From: Patiria miniata
Taxonomy: Eukaryota; Echinodermata; Asteroidea; Valvatida; Asterinidae
Assembly: GCF_015706575.1 (NCBI RefSeq)
Contig: NW_024037048.1
Span: 12,169,512 to 12,233,511, forward strand
Length of the DNA: 64,000 nt
Reading direction: 5' to 3'
In this document: positions 33,797 through 45,719 of the stretch, piece by piece
Layout of the letters: every line of letters starts with the position of its first letter
How positions within the stretch are numbered: position 1 is the first letter of the stretch
Made by a program: the position numbers and the translations under genes
Notes under the pieces: model-generated
Told to the model about the DNA's origin: nothing
The model's database searches: none
The model's input: the letters and a program-made list of their open reading frames with translations, nothing else

Positions 33797-36700
33797 ATGG
33801 CGACCTTATCGAGCACCCGCAACATGTTCAACTTTGTCTTGGTTCTTTATCTTCTTGGCTTCATTACCATGGTAACTCGATGGCGAAAGGTGGAATTTGA
33901 AGGTAATACTGAGAACCTTTCTATGGGAAAACAGCCATGTAGAATAGATGTATCGACGAATACCACTTTATGCACCCACCCCTGCCAGTTTTCTTATACA
34001 CAATGCTACATCGAAGCGAACATTGGACAAATTGAGGTGGAGACGTCCTCATCCCGGGCGGATAAAAGTTTAAAATGAATAAATAAATAAACAACAACAA
34101 AAAACAACTAAATTGCATTCAGCTTTATGCGACTGCGAACCTCTTTGTTTGTCTTGCCGGGGTGGGGAGTCCGGTGGACGATATCGGTTGATGCTGTTTG
34201 GGCTATCGACGATAACCCAAACAGCATCATCAACCGATATCGAATACCATGCATAGTGCTATGTCACCACGAAGAAAGAGGAGGGGGGTGGTTTTCCGGA
34301 CGCGAGGGTACTTATGTTCAAAGCCGATAGTACATTGTATTTGTTTTATTTGTGAAAGCTCAGGAGAAAGGTTGCCGTATGGCAGGATTAGGATAATTCT
34401 GTCAAAAATTTCAAAGTCATGTTCATCATGGTGAGAATTATTTCGACGAAAACATCACGGTGTCCCCAAGGGCGGATCCAGGGGGGGGGGGGGCAAAGGG
34501 GGCCATGCCCCCCCCCCCAAAAAAAAACGAAACCAATTTTTTTTTTCATGTGACATCGCAATAAAGGCAGGCAATGAGTACACCACCATCTTTTCCTCAA
34601 AAAAACATTGGTTAAAGTGGTCAGAAATTGCCTCAGATCGCACCACAGAGCATCTAGAATCCAAAATTTTTTCGGGGCCCTTAAGCGGGCCCCGAACCCC
34701 ACGCCGTATTTTTTTTGACCCACTTTTTTGGGGGACCAAAATTTTTTTTGGCCCCCAAAAAAATTGTGTTCTGGATCCGCCCTTGGGTGTCCCAAATTCA
34801 TATGAAACAATTAAGCGCTTGGTTGTTTTTAGAGAGTTGCAGACGCCCAAATAGACATAGCGCCCAAGTGGTTTCTCGTTTAGGAAATAATCGCCAGAGC
34901 ATAAAAATCGAATCTGTTGAAGAGCGCCCTGTACATCTTATAAGAGTGGTGTACATTTTCACTCCTAAATGTCGTTTTTCTCACTCCTAAATGTCGTTTT
35001 TCTCACTTTTTCTTCAGATGATAGCATCACACAGAGAGATCATGATGGTGACCACTTCAAGTCATCTACGTTACAGCATTCACTTGTCGACGTGAAGGTA
35101 TTCTTCCTACTTTAATATTTCGTCGTGCTTTAAGTACATATTATTAAAGGTTGGTAGTGCTCATGTCACAGTGCAACTTAAATTGAATTGCAGTGATATC
35201 CGTCCGACTGATACAAGCAGAATACTCATTCATAAGTAGACAGTTTCCACCGCCCACGTCTGATTACCTGTCCATGCCCCTTTGTCTGTGCAAACTTATT
35301 GAATGCTACGTGAAAGGCAGACATTTTGTTGCAACTCAGTTTTAAAGGGAATATACAACATTTGCAAACATCGAAAAATAAAACTACCAAGTTTTTGCGA
35401 AATACCTTAATAGGATGTTGGTAAATGACAGTCTAAAGCATCCTGTAAAATTATGGCACCTGGTATACTGTCATTTTCAAGAAAATTGGTATTTTTGTAT
35501 CAATTTCCAACGCTGATCGGCCGATTAGCGTTGGAAACAACTGGCTTTTTTTTTCAAATACTGGCCACAATTGACCATTGCACTTGTTTGCAATCGATTA
35601 CAAACCTATGAACGGGTTCGGGCCAGCTAGACTGGTTCCCTGACCTTACAATTCCCCAATGTATGTAAACTGCTCTGTTTCTTCTTATATGGAGTCAGGG
35701 AACCAGACTACAGGAAAATGATCGTTTTTCTTGGTTTTTATAGCATTTTCGAACCCAAAACCTCCAAAAAGTCAGTGTAACTATATTTGCTTCATATTTC
35801 CAACCCCCCAATTCCATCCATTTCTGAAAATTACAGCAAAAGCAAATGATGTATATTCCCTTTAAATTATGTAAGTGCATCGGGAATAACTAAATTTTGA
35901 ACAATTATTGTCGCCCTCCGCGCCGAACCCTTGAATCCGCCTGAAGTTCAGTACGTATCAGACTATTCAAGAAGAAATCTAAAACGCTCCATAGCTCAGT
36001 TGGTTTAGAGCGCATGTACGGCGTGCAGGTACGGTGTAGGCCTTATAGGCGGCCTATACGTCTTCGAATTCCGCTCCATTTAACGTTTTTGTTCAAATTT
36101 GATGTACATTGTATATGTATCATTATTTATTAGTTTTAACAGGACGAATAAATAATATGTAACTTAAGAAATAGCTGCAGTCACTTCGGTTACAAAGAAA
36201 TGCAAACACGTAGATTGGAGCTTTCGAAAGGCTATGGCAGATTGTAGGCCTACACGGAGTACATGGTACATGTATTTCCATACTCACAAAATGACACCTA
36301 TATAGCTGTAAAACAAAAAAGAAGTGTTTATATTCCCTGCTTTGAAGCAGCGAGGCATTGGTTCATCCCAGAACAACATATATAAAGGCTCCATCGTCAT
36401 TATTTTTGCTGGGCAGCTTTCTCTTTCATTAAGATTAATTCTCTCTCAGTATTAAATACCATAACTCTGCAATAAAATTAAAATCCAGCAGGTAAACAAT
36501 GTGTTGAATTTGTTTATTTGATTATACGGAGCTCTGGAGGTGCCATCCAAGATGACGAGATCATGTCAAATAATCACATACTTACATCTTAAAATTAGGA
36601 TTCTATCATCCTCATGTAATTTATCACGGGATGGCAACATCCGGAAAGTAGTAATCGGCATGCTTAGATAATTTATCAAAGGAAGACCGCATCCTAAAAG

Positions 36701-38317
36701 TGGGATGTCGACATCCTGAGATCAGTAATCCCGGGATGACGTCATCTACATTTATGTAAAAATGTTCAGTTAATTTCGAATGTTGTCAAGTGGAGTGTTA
36801 AGAAATCAAGATGTTGTCATCCCGGAATAAATTATTTCATTCTGTTAACATCCTATAGTGTTTACGATGTCGTTATCTCATGATACATTATGTCAGGATT
36901 TCAACAAATTGGATGGCACCTCCAGAGCTCCGTACCTGAACAATCAACACACGAACCAATTACATGCATTTCCAGCTTGCTGCACAATTCAAAAGCTGTA
37001 CATGAACATGTATTGAACAAATACACCTTTTTATCTACAGCAGGGTAGATATTCAGCTTTGATTAATAACGTGCTTTGGTTTTTATCCCACAGGAGTCAA
37101 GCGAGGCAGTCAAGCAAAATAATGTGCTGAAGATTGAAAGGAAGATGCCAATCTTGAACAAGGACATTTCACTGGAATCGGAGGAGATATTGGACAAACA
37201 GCGAGAACCAGTGGAAAATCGTTCTTTAAAAGAAAAGAGATTAAAACAGAAACCTGCGTTTAAGAAAGGTAAACGGTCAGTCAATGAAACACCACCACAT
37301 TCTGTCGCTAAAGCATCCATCAAAGGCAATGCTAGTACAAATCAAACAGCCACGAAGAGGCGAACAGAAAAGATCCCTGTAGTCGGGAAAGAAAAGAAAT
37401 TGACTACACGCTCCAAACAGGCTAAGAAAAAAACAACCCTTAACAATAACGCAGACAAGAAAACATTGTGGCAAACTGAGCAGACTCGACGAAGGAACAC
37501 TCTTCACCAGGTTTGCAGCCGCTATGATAATTACGGGCAACAGAGGGACGTCTCGGAAATAATTAAGAAGCATAAACGCAGTTTTTGGCCATTTATAGTC
37601 GAGGACAAGTATCGTCTTCTTTACACCTTTGTATCCAAAGTAGGCTCCACAAACTGGAAGAGTGCCTTCCTTGTTTTAAAAGGAAAGTACAAGTCGGTGG
37701 AGGATGTCCCCGGGCGGTTTGCTCATTCTCCAAGTCTAATCAAGCTAAGCACTCTTCCAGAAGAAGGTATCAAACGACGCCTGGATAACTACACCAACTT
37801 CATCTTTGTACGTCACCCTTTTGCGCGGGTCTTATCAGCCTACCGGAGCAAGTTCCTGCAGCCCAACCTCGCATTTCAGAAAAGTACAGGCGTCCGGATA
37901 ATAAAGATGTACCGCCAAAATGCTACCAAGGAGTCACTTGCGACAGGAAAAGACGTCTCTTTTCCGGAATTTATCCGGTATATCGTAAATGCAAAGACCA
38001 TCAATTTTGATGGTCACTGGCAGCCGATATACAAGATGGTCCTGCCGTGCGCAGTGAGGTTCGATTATATCGGAAAGCTGGAAACGGGCGAAGAGGACGC
38101 AAAATACATACTGAAAGAGACCAAAGTGGACCATCTTGTTCATTTCATGACGACTAAACGCAATGTTAGTCACGACGCCGCGATTTTTAACCATTACTAC
38201 TCTCAGATACCCAATAAAGACCTCGTTAAGTTGTACAAAGTTTATCAGCCGGACTTCCAGTTGTTTGGGTACGAGGTTCCAGATACTATGAAAACTCTTC
38301 TCAAAGTGTCTCGTTAG
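33797..38317 (+). CDS. Carbohydrate sulfotransferase, HNK-1/CHST8-14 family
   Basis: Exons are 33797-33902, 35018-35097 and 37094-38317; phases match and give 469 residues. A Golgi type II membrane protein that transfers sulfate from PAPS to a sugar hydroxyl. A short cytosolic tail (MATLSSTRN) precedes one membrane segment (about residues 10-26). Next come a long basic, Lys/Arg-rich stem with N-glycosylation sequons and then the catalytic domain. SKVGSTNWK (243-251) is the 5'-phosphosulfate loop. RHPFARVLSAYRSKF (302-316) is the 3'-phosphate site. HWQP (370-373) and FDYIGKLET (385-393) are family signatures. The start ATG sits in AAGAAGATGG; an in-frame ATG at 33659 would extend the protein by 46 residues but would bury the membrane anchor. 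Whether the acceptor is a chondroitin, dermatan or GalNAc/HNK-1 glycan cannot be decided. Confidence 0.92.
34179..34242. repeat. Hairpin in sulfotransferase intron 1
   Basis: CGATATCGGTTGATG and GCTGTTTGGG pair with CCCAAACAGC and CATCAACCGATATCG across a short loop. The arms have about 24 pairs and one 3-base bulge. Confidence 0.7.
34467..34785. mobile_element. hAT-type MITE (family hAT-3)
   Basis: A perfect 8-bp duplication, GGTGTCCC, is at 34459-34466 and 34786-34793. Ends are CAAGGGCGGATCCAG and the inverse. The body has G/C runs and a GGGCCC palindrome. Decayed copies are at 41812-42072 and 54100-54632. It lies in intron 1 of the sulfotransferase gene. Confidence 0.9.
35346..35861. mobile_element. 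TTAA-flanked MITE, family T3, copy 1
   Basis: TTAA at 35342-35345 and 35862-35865. Ends are AGGGAATATACAACATTTGC and, inverted, AGGGAATATACATCATTTGC. 516 bp, in sulfotransferase intron 2. A second copy is at about 43277-43793. Confidence 0.9.
35984..36078 (+). repeat. Degenerate tRNA-like sequence
   Basis: GCTCCATAGCTCAGTTGG, then TTAGAGCGC, is a good tRNA 5' half with A box. CTTCGAATTCC resembles a B box about 60 bases on. The acceptor stem does not pair (5' GCTCCAT against 3' CGCTCCA), so it is judged a pseudo-tRNA or SINE head. Confidence 0.45.
36527..36932. mobile_element. TA-flanked MITE with GGATGNNATCC palindromes
   Basis: TA at 36525-36526 and 36933-36934. Ends CGGAGCTCTGGAGGTGCCAT and its exact inverse, about 24 bp. 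Inside, short palindromes based on GGATG/CATCC (such as GGATGTCGACATCC) recur. A TA target suggests Tc1/mariner-like transposition. In sulfotransferase intron 2, ending 160 bp before exon 3. Confidence 0.8.
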
Positions 38318-39567
38318 TTCGTTAAGGACGTCAAGACTTTACTTGCGGTCACGTCGGACCACTTCTAAATGGTGTGTTTAAAATGTGTTTTTATTGATTC
38401 ATTAATTAGATTGTTGCAGTTTGCCAGGTGATCATCAATTAGCGAAATTAAGAGTTTAAATAATTATATCTACTTATGGCTTTTATTTGTAATGACTGTA
38501 TTCCTATTCCCATTTATCCCGAAAACCACATCACACATCAGTGCTTCGTGTATCTTCGAATACAGAATAATTATACTTTTTATATCGTGTGCTTGAATGC
38601 TGTAATTCCATTGGTCTAGGACGGCCACGTGTCTGGACAATACAAATGCATGTTACACACTGAGGGTGATATCGCACTGCGTTCATTGCGCGCGTTGCGC
38701 GGAACCTGTCGGCGCGCCAGCTTTGCGCAGTGAGAACTGCATGACAAACGCTCAGTCTCATGTCCGGCAAGACATCAACACATTCATTATTTTACCAAAG
38801 GTTACATCACAGTGATTGAATTTATTTTTCACACAGTAAGTTATATTTTTGAGTTACTGGCACCATAACAAAACAATTGTTGACTGCTGTGATGTGGGAC
38901 GTTTTGAACACCCTCCGGGCGCATAAACTGAACACCCTCGGCTTCGCCTCGGGTGCTATGCGCCCCTCGGGTGTTAACAAGTGCGAGTGCATGCATAATA
39001 AGCTCTGGCCGTCTTCATGAAAATCTTGCATGAAATCTATCAAAATAATCCCTGGCGGAGCTTAAAAATGCGACGCCGATGGCACATATGGAACACCATG
39101 CTTCAGATGTACACCTTGATTTATAGCGATTTGTGATAAATACCACGTGACTATAACATTAATGCACATATTTTCAGCCTCGACTCCATGGGCGCGTGCG
39201 TGTTCCTTCACTAACGTCGACACCTTAATGTTTGAAAGGATTGATTCTTCAAAAACACAACTTTCAACATTTTAAAGATGGCGTCGCGCGTTGACACATT
39301 TAAATTAGACAAATCCAGGGGTTAAGATCTCGCAAGGCATGATGGCGCAGCAAGATCGTACCCATGGAAACGAGGTTGACATATTTTGTCTCCATTCACA
39401 AACTTTTCATAAGCATCTTTCCGAATTAATTTCCGAAGAAAAGAAATTGTTAAGTATTTAATTGATTTTGTTTGCTTTTTTTTTGAAAATTAAAATTTGG
39501 TAACTACATGTATAGTCATATTTTGTGGGAAACTTATGGGGCTTATTTTGGTCCATTTTCGGGGAGA
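38318..39567. other. Sulfotransferase 3' side and spacer
   Basis: No canonical AATAAA soon after the stop. A GC-rich hairpin at about 38909-38979 (ACACCCTCCGGGCGCA ... TGCGCCCCTCGGGTGT) lies near a TGTGATGTGGGA block that recurs inverted near 40480-40505. An old foldback may span about 38.88-40.51 kb. Confidence 0.4.
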
Positions 39568-39575
39568 GACATTAT

Positions 39576-40272
39576 TAGTCTGGTTCCCAGACCAAAATAT
39601 TCTGACTATTCCTGATGAATCTTAGGTCCGGTAGCCTCCGGCAATACATTGTATTACAATTTATGTCACCTGACTAAAACGGGAGGAATTCCTCCTTTTT
39701 CCGAAAATGTCCGAAGTTTGCCGAATTCATTTCGTCGACAATCGGATAGTGCCCGAGTATTTCCGAGTATATAGGTTTTATTAACTGCTAATTGCTTATT
39801 AAAAACTTAAAAAACTAGTTCATAATTAATATCCATTGCTTTCATTTAGAAAACTTGAAATTCAACGACGATTTTGTACTCGGATCGTATACGAGGGCGA
39901 ACTTTTTGCTGCGTCATGTACTAGTTTGAATTTGACGACCGTTACTGGCATTTTCCAAAACTCGGCGTGGTCTCAATTCGGCTCCGCCTGCGAACAGTGC
40001 TATTTTGGTGTCTATTTTGGAAGATTCCAGGTGAAAGTTAGTGAATGGTTTCTTACAGGATATATGAAGCAAGTGATTTGATTTTAAAAATTTGATCGGA
40101 ACATTAAAAGCTTTAAGTGATAAAGCGAAATCGGAAACGAGCTTTGAAAAAAGGTTGTCAATGTCGTCATGTTTATTTTTAGCCACGGAGGCTGCCTGAT
40201 ATGGAGATCAATGGGCCTGACCTAAGATTCATCCGGAATAGTCAGAATCTTTTGGTCTGGGAACCAGACTAA
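39576..40272. mobile_element. MITE with ~55-bp ends (TAGTCTGGTTCCCAGACC)
   Basis: GACATTAT at 39568-39575 and 40273-40280 is an 8-bp duplication. The ends TTAGTCTGGTTCCCAGACCA and AGATTCATC-containing arms are inverted copies of about 55 bp. 697 bp, non-coding. Confidence 0.85.
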
Positions 40273-40280
40273 GACATTAT

Positions 40281-41811
40281 GCACAATAAACGCGCATGCG
40301 CATCGATCGAAACAAAATCGCTGCTCCGAAACCGTCAGCAAGAGTGTATTTTATGACCACGGCACGGCATTTGGTCAATCACTTTTGGTCAATTGTTTTT
40401 GGTCAATTTTCGGGGACAGACAGACGACCGACCGAGGCAACCGACCACCATGACATGTAGATTCTCCAGCCAGAGCTTAAAACGTCATATCCCACATCAC
40501 AGTGTAGTACCTGTGCGCGGTACTACAAAGAGTAACATAACAGGCTTATATACATAATGACCTCACACCGAAACTTCGGGGGGGGGGGGGGGGGTTTCTC
40601 CTTCGTGCGTGGTCGTCTTCCGACGTTTTGTTTATTGGGACGTGATTCCAAAACCCCGCCACATATCTTTACACTAATTTCCCGGACAGGGACCAGACTA
40701 ACTGTTTCTTATAGCCAGTTCGAAAACTTGAAAAATCAGTGACTCAAGTTCCGTTGTAATTTCTAGTTCTCATATGTTAACAACTAAATCGATTCTCCAG
40801 AACATCCTTTAATAATCGTTCTTGTATTTTTAACGACTTTTAATGTGAGAAACCAACCAAACGAGTTGAGTCTGATTTTGAATACAACCATGGAGGAATA
40901 ACATAAGGTTTGTTCAATTTGGCCCACGGTCTACATGGGAGCAAAGTGGGGACGAGAGCCGCCATAAGAAAGCGCACGTGTAAACAAAGCGTGAGGTAGT
41001 TGTATAAAAAGGGTCAGGGTCTTCATTGTTGCACAGTCAAGGGCAAAAGTAAAGGAGTTACAAAAGAACTTTATGATACAGAGAGCCAGCATCTGAGTTG
41101 TATGGGCCATGTCATTGTGGTGGCACGACATCCAAGATCTACCGTGCATGGGCGTGGCTATGGGTTCTAGTCTTGAGGGTAAGGGGGTAGGGGCGGCAAA
41201 ACCGGGGGGGGGCAGGGGGCACTTGCCTCAGGCCAACAAAAGTGCCGCTCTCGCGGTTATTAATGTTCCCCCTCGAGATGAAAACAAAACTGCCCGTCAA
41301 ACGCACACGTATATGAAAGCATATTATGATCGCGCTACAAATAAAATTGTCTCCTCTCTTGTAATACAGAACTGCCCCTCAAGAACACAAGTACCCCTCT
41401 CTCATTAACAAGATTTTGCGCCTTCTCGGGATGGAAAACTGGCCCCTAAAAAATAAAAGTGCTCTTCACGCGAACAAAATGGACACTGAACTGGCCATCA
41501 AAAGCAACAGTGCCCCTCTCGCGATAAAGGGAAATGGTCTTTCTCCATAACTACATGTAGGTAAAAGAAACAACGTGGACAACGTATTCATAAATGTTCC
41601 TAATAATCATATAGGTTTATAGCAAAATGAACGGGAATTTTGCCTCCACTTTCACACCGACTGAAGGTGCCCCTTTTTCTGAGCAAGTGCCCCTTTTTGG
41701 TATCCCCCCCCCCCCCCCGGGTGATGGGGTTGATCATCATGACCATTTTAAAAGTGTGATCGGGTACGACCTAATCACCCTTATAAAATGGTCATAATTT
41801 GTCTTTTCAAC
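40281..41811. other. Spacer with G/C runs
   Basis: Contains a 17-G run at about 40578-40594, a 15-C run near 41704 and irregular repeats of GTGCCCCTCTCGCG / CTGCCCCTCAAG between 41200 and 41700. No gene seen. Confidence 0.4.
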
Positions 41812-42072
41812 GGGGCCATGCCCCCTCCCCCCCCCCCCCAAAAAAAAAACCAAACCAATTTTTGTTCAAGTACGTCGCAATAAGGGCAGGCACTGCGTAC
41901 ACCACCATCTTTTCCTTAAAAAAAATTGGTTAAAGTGGTCCGAAATTGCCTCAGATCCCACCATTGACAGAGCATCTAGAATCCAAAAATTCCCCAACCC
42001 CCGGTCCCCGCCGTAATTTTTTGACCCACTTATTGGGGGACCAAAAATTTTTGGCGCCCCCCCCCCCCAAAA
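41812..42072. mobile_element. Relic of family hAT-3
   Basis: Matches the body of the element at 34467-34785 (CACCACCATCTTTTCC, GGTTAAAGTGGTC, GAGCATCTAGAATCCAAAA) but lacks both termini. Confidence 0.75.
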
Positions 42073-42894
42073 AGTTAACCAACATGTTAACTCAAATGTA
42101 CAACATCGCGAAAAAAAATCATGCCGGAAAGAACTATGAAACATACATAACTGGACAGTTAAACACACAAAAAAGGAAATGTCGAAGTGAAAGAATAAAG
42201 GCCAGACAGCTTCCGACAAAACATTGTACATGTATACATACTGATTTTTATTTGTATATCAAAGTAAACGGTTTGAAATGTCACCCAAATAAAAAGGTAA
42301 TGAAAAGTACATGTACATGTATATGTACACGTGTAGCGTTTTCTTCCATATAATTATACCTTAATTTGTGAACTTTTAACCCCTCGTACATTGCCCCCAG
42401 CAACAGTCCAGTGGTGGGTAAAAGTTATGACCCTATGGTATCAATCTCCCTAATTGATTGATAACTATTACTGAGCCAAGCCCCACTTTTATTACTTTGT
42501 CCCTCTTACCACATTTTATCACCTAGCCACAAAGTCCATTAGTACATTCCTTTGGTCTCTAGTTTTTATTGCTTTTAAATTGGATAGTCATCAGCCCCAC
42601 CTTACTTATTAGATTCTTCACTCACTCTCCTTTATTACTTTCTTCGCTCACTCTTCTTTCAACCATCAAACGAGACACATGTCTCCGAATTCTCTCTTGT
42701 AATTACGGTAGTCTAGTTGTTCGATTGTTAGAATAAAGTCGCTGTACGACCAACATCGTGCGTATTCCATTATTCCATCAACCAAACCCCAAACACGCAC
42801 ATGTATACGATTATGTTATGTACACATATTTGTAAATTTACACGAATACAATTGGGAGCTATCAAAAAACTGACCAAATATTGTTAAAAGCTCT
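42073..42894. other. Spacer, no gene seen
   Basis: No conserved exon. AATAAAGTCGCTGTACGACC near 42731 resembles a retroelement polyadenylation region, but no paired repeat or coding part was found. Confidence 0.35.
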
Positions 42895-43867
42895 CTGGGT
42901 TTAAAGATAGTAATGACACTAAACTTCCCGTGAAGTTATTCGTTCTGGCATGCTGTCATTTTGATGGAAACAATAAAAGAGTCATTTCCAAAGATAAGTC
43001 AAGAAACGAATTTTGGATATTTCTGTTAGTAGATGGTTTGTAATTCGGCGTATCCGTGAATGGGTGCGCACAAGCGTTCACGTGAGGCGCACATTATGCG
43101 CGTGGTTGTTATTATTCGTTGTATTGCTGAATGAAACATGTCCCGGGCGCTGATTTCTAGCGCAATTCAAAACATGACTCGGCAACTTTTGAATTGAAAT
43201 CGAGAGTTTTGAATATTGTTTTCTCGGAATATACAGCATTCACAGAGCAAAAAGTTCATCAGGTTAGTTGATAAACGAAATATACAACATTTGCAAACAT
43301 CAAAAAACAAAACTACCAAATCATTACTGGACTGTTAGTGAATGACAGTCTAAAGCATCCTGTAAAATCATGGCACCTGGTGTGCCGACATTTTCAAGAA
43401 AAGTGGTATTTTTGTATCAATTTGCAACGCTGGTAGGCCGACCAGCGTTAGAAAAACACTGGCTTTTTTCAAATACTGCCCCCAATTTACCATATTTAGT
43501 TAGTCCACATTTTGTTTGAAATCGATTTTTATACACTCCTCTGAACAGATACAAGCCAGCTAGACTGGTTTCCTGACCTTATAATTCCCAGACGTCTATA
43601 AATTGCTCCGTTTCGTCTGAAGTGGGGTGAGGGAACCAGACTACAAGAAAATGATTGTTTTTCTTGGTTTTTCCAGAATCTACAAACAAAAAACTTTACA
43701 CAAGTCAATGTAACTGTATTTGCTATGAAATACTAACCCCCAAATCCATCCATTTCTGAAAATAACAGCAAAAGCAAATGTTGTATATTCCCTTTAAGAA
43801 TCCGTCATTAGATTTTGTTGCTTCAAATGAAACAAAATGTACAAATGACAAGTGATCTACTCTACCT
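42895..43867 (-). mobile_element. TTAA-flanked MITE, family T2, copy C (inverted, interrupted)
   Basis: Matches copies A and B in reverse orientation: the GATAGTAATGACACTAAACT block at 42910, then AACTTTTGAATTGAAAT at 43185, then TTTTGTTGCTTCAAATGAAA near 43815. TTAA is at 43868-43871. The left terminus is decayed. A T3 element interrupts it at about 43277-43793. Confidence 0.75.
43277..43793. mobile_element. TTAA-flanked MITE, family T3, copy 2
   Basis: About the same length as copy 1 and matches it throughout; ends with GTTGTATATTCCCT and TTAA at 43794-43797. It sits inside T2 copy C, so it is the younger insertion. Confidence 0.85.
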
Positions 43868-43871
43868 TTAA

Positions 43872-44638
43872 ATGAAATTGATTTACATATCGCTACATGT
43901 GTATTAACATTTTGCGAAATGAAACTGTAAAAATTAAGTTACTTGTATTTTGTATTATTGAAAATTGATACAAGTACTTATTTTAACTAATTCGCCTACT
44001 TGGAGCAAAATCAAAATCCCACAAACGAATTGGAATTTCCTTACATGAATTTTTTTTTGCATACCCTCAATTTTAAAACATTTCAACAAAATCAGAAACT
44101 GTATTCATACCAACTCCTTGAAACCACTTCAAATGGAACACATAATTTGTCTGATACAATCAATGAGTTGTTTAATTGGACAGGAAACCCAATATTCGGA
44201 GCTTCCTCTGGTGAGGCAAGTAATTGTATGTCTCGTAATATGCAGAGGAAATGAACAGGCCCGCTGCAAGACAGGACAATTTTCTGAAGTTCAAACTTCC
44301 TTAAAGTTGACTCAAAGCGCAATGAGAGCCCCTCGTCCTCAATGCAACTTCCTTGTTCCTACACTTGTATTCCAGCTTCTACTTTACACCACTTCTACTG
44401 TATACATGTATTTCATCAAACAATTCATTCCCCTTTCTAATGATCCGAGCTGCGGGTAATTTGTCCTAATACTGCAAATCTTTCATATTGATATCAATAC
44501 ATGTATCTCCCTCATCATACATCCTTCAATGTCTGGTTCCACATGTACATTTCCTTTGATCTGACCGGGGATGTCTTGAGTGCTGCCTTGTCATGTGGCC
44601 TTTCCTGAATTCAAAATCCAAAGATGTGCAAGCTCCAT
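43872..44638. other. NGRN 3' side
   Basis: Sequence downstream of the minus-strand NGRN stop; probably its 3' UTR and spacer. No nearby TTTATT (AATAAA on the minus strand) was found. Confidence 0.4.
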
Positions 44639-45717
44639 CTACCAGCTGCTGGTGACCTGACACAACTGAGAATGGCGGCGCTTAGTGGTGGCACATACAT
44701 GTACTTTGGATGTTCTGTTTCCGGTATGCTGGTTGGCATCATTGAAAGCAGACTGCCCCTTTGGTTGGAATTTGTCTCGTGACCTCTGACCTGAGATAGT
44801 CACTGATCGTTTTTGAAAAAAACTTGAGTTTCTCTCTAGAACTTGTTTTTTTGTGGGTTGAAAATTTGAGAGAGGAATTGTACCAACTGCCTTTACAATG
44901 TTTGTTGGACTGGCTTTTGATGACGCTGAGAGCAAAGATTTCTTGTTCTGTGTACATGTACCTGTAATCTCAGCATGCCCACTTGCTCTGGTAGTCTTTT
45001 CCAGGAGGAGACCAGCATTGACTTTAGCCCTCTCATCCTGCTTCCAGCGCCTCTTCTCTGTGGCTACAAACTTGCTCTTCAACACTTTGACTACCAATGC
45101 CTCCGTTATACCAAAACTAGCTGCTAATTTTTTAGTGGTCCACTCATCACCATTTTCCTGCTTCAGGTAGCGGATCTGTTCCATAGTGTCCCAGCTGATG
45201 CTGCGTGGTTCTTTTGGTGGCTGAAACAAGCGAGCAGCACGGGCTCTTTTGGTTGCCCAAATCCTCTGTCTCTGATCCCTATGATAAAGGTAAAGGGGAA
45301 GAAAGATAAACAAAAACATGCGGCATACAAGAATTCAATTCAGAGGACCATACATTTTCTTTTACATAACAATATCCCCGAAAAAAAAACGCTGCATGTA
45401 CATGTACATTGTACTTTTAAGGACAATTCTAATCAGGTTTGTACGCCTTGCAGGTCTAACCCACTGCCATCTACAAAGACAATGCTTGTGCCGTAACTGC
45501 AGATACATTATGTAAAATTTATAAGACACTTCCATCAGATATAAATTTTGTGTTAAATAACTCAGAATAAAACAAATATGTTCAAAATAAGTAAGCCCGT
45601 ATGTAATAAAAACCAATCCACAAACCTTTCAAACTTTTGCAAAAGAGCCCCAGGAGCATCCAATGTATCAGTGTCCAAGTCTCTCTGGGCCTTCGCAAAT
45701 TCCTTGTCAAGAAAACT
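44639..45717 (-). CDS. NGRN: Neugrin
   Basis: The last exon is 45278-44639 and the preceding exon is about 45717-45626 (donor AAG|GTTTGT; acceptor TCATAG; phase 2). The joined frame reads FLDKEFAKAQRDLDTDTLDA, then LLQKFERDQRQRIWATKRAR, then the family core ISWDTMEQIRYLKQENGDEW, ITEALVVKVLKSKF and RWKQDERAKVNAG. This matches vertebrate neugrin (TWEAMEQIRYL ... VLKSKF ... KQDQK), a mitochondrial protein tied to 16S rRNA and mitoribosome assembly. The helix-turn-helix-like core is conserved. The Ser/Lys-rich tail (about 130 residues) does not resemble the human tail. The 5' exon with the targeting peptide is missing. A 19-base candidate exon at 46053-46035 would encode DDDEEW in the right phase, but this is speculative. 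Confidence 0.85.
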
Positions 45718-45719
45718 CT

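Noticed and set aside
34388-34850. 131-140-residue minus-strand frames
   Set aside because: They translate the hAT-3 MITE with its C-runs; the same peptides recur in the relic at 41866-42231.
35984-36078. A functional tRNA gene
   Set aside because: The 5' half is convincing but the acceptor stem does not pair and the spacing between boxes is too long without a clear intron.
42370-42800. Possible solo LTR (AATAAAGTCGCTGTACGACC near its end)
   Set aside because: No clear TG...CA boundaries, no flanking duplication, no second copy and no retroelement coding sequence in the window.
44000-44459. Plus-strand frames downstream of NGRN
   Set aside because: Low-complexity, no domain; best explained as NGRN 3' UTR.
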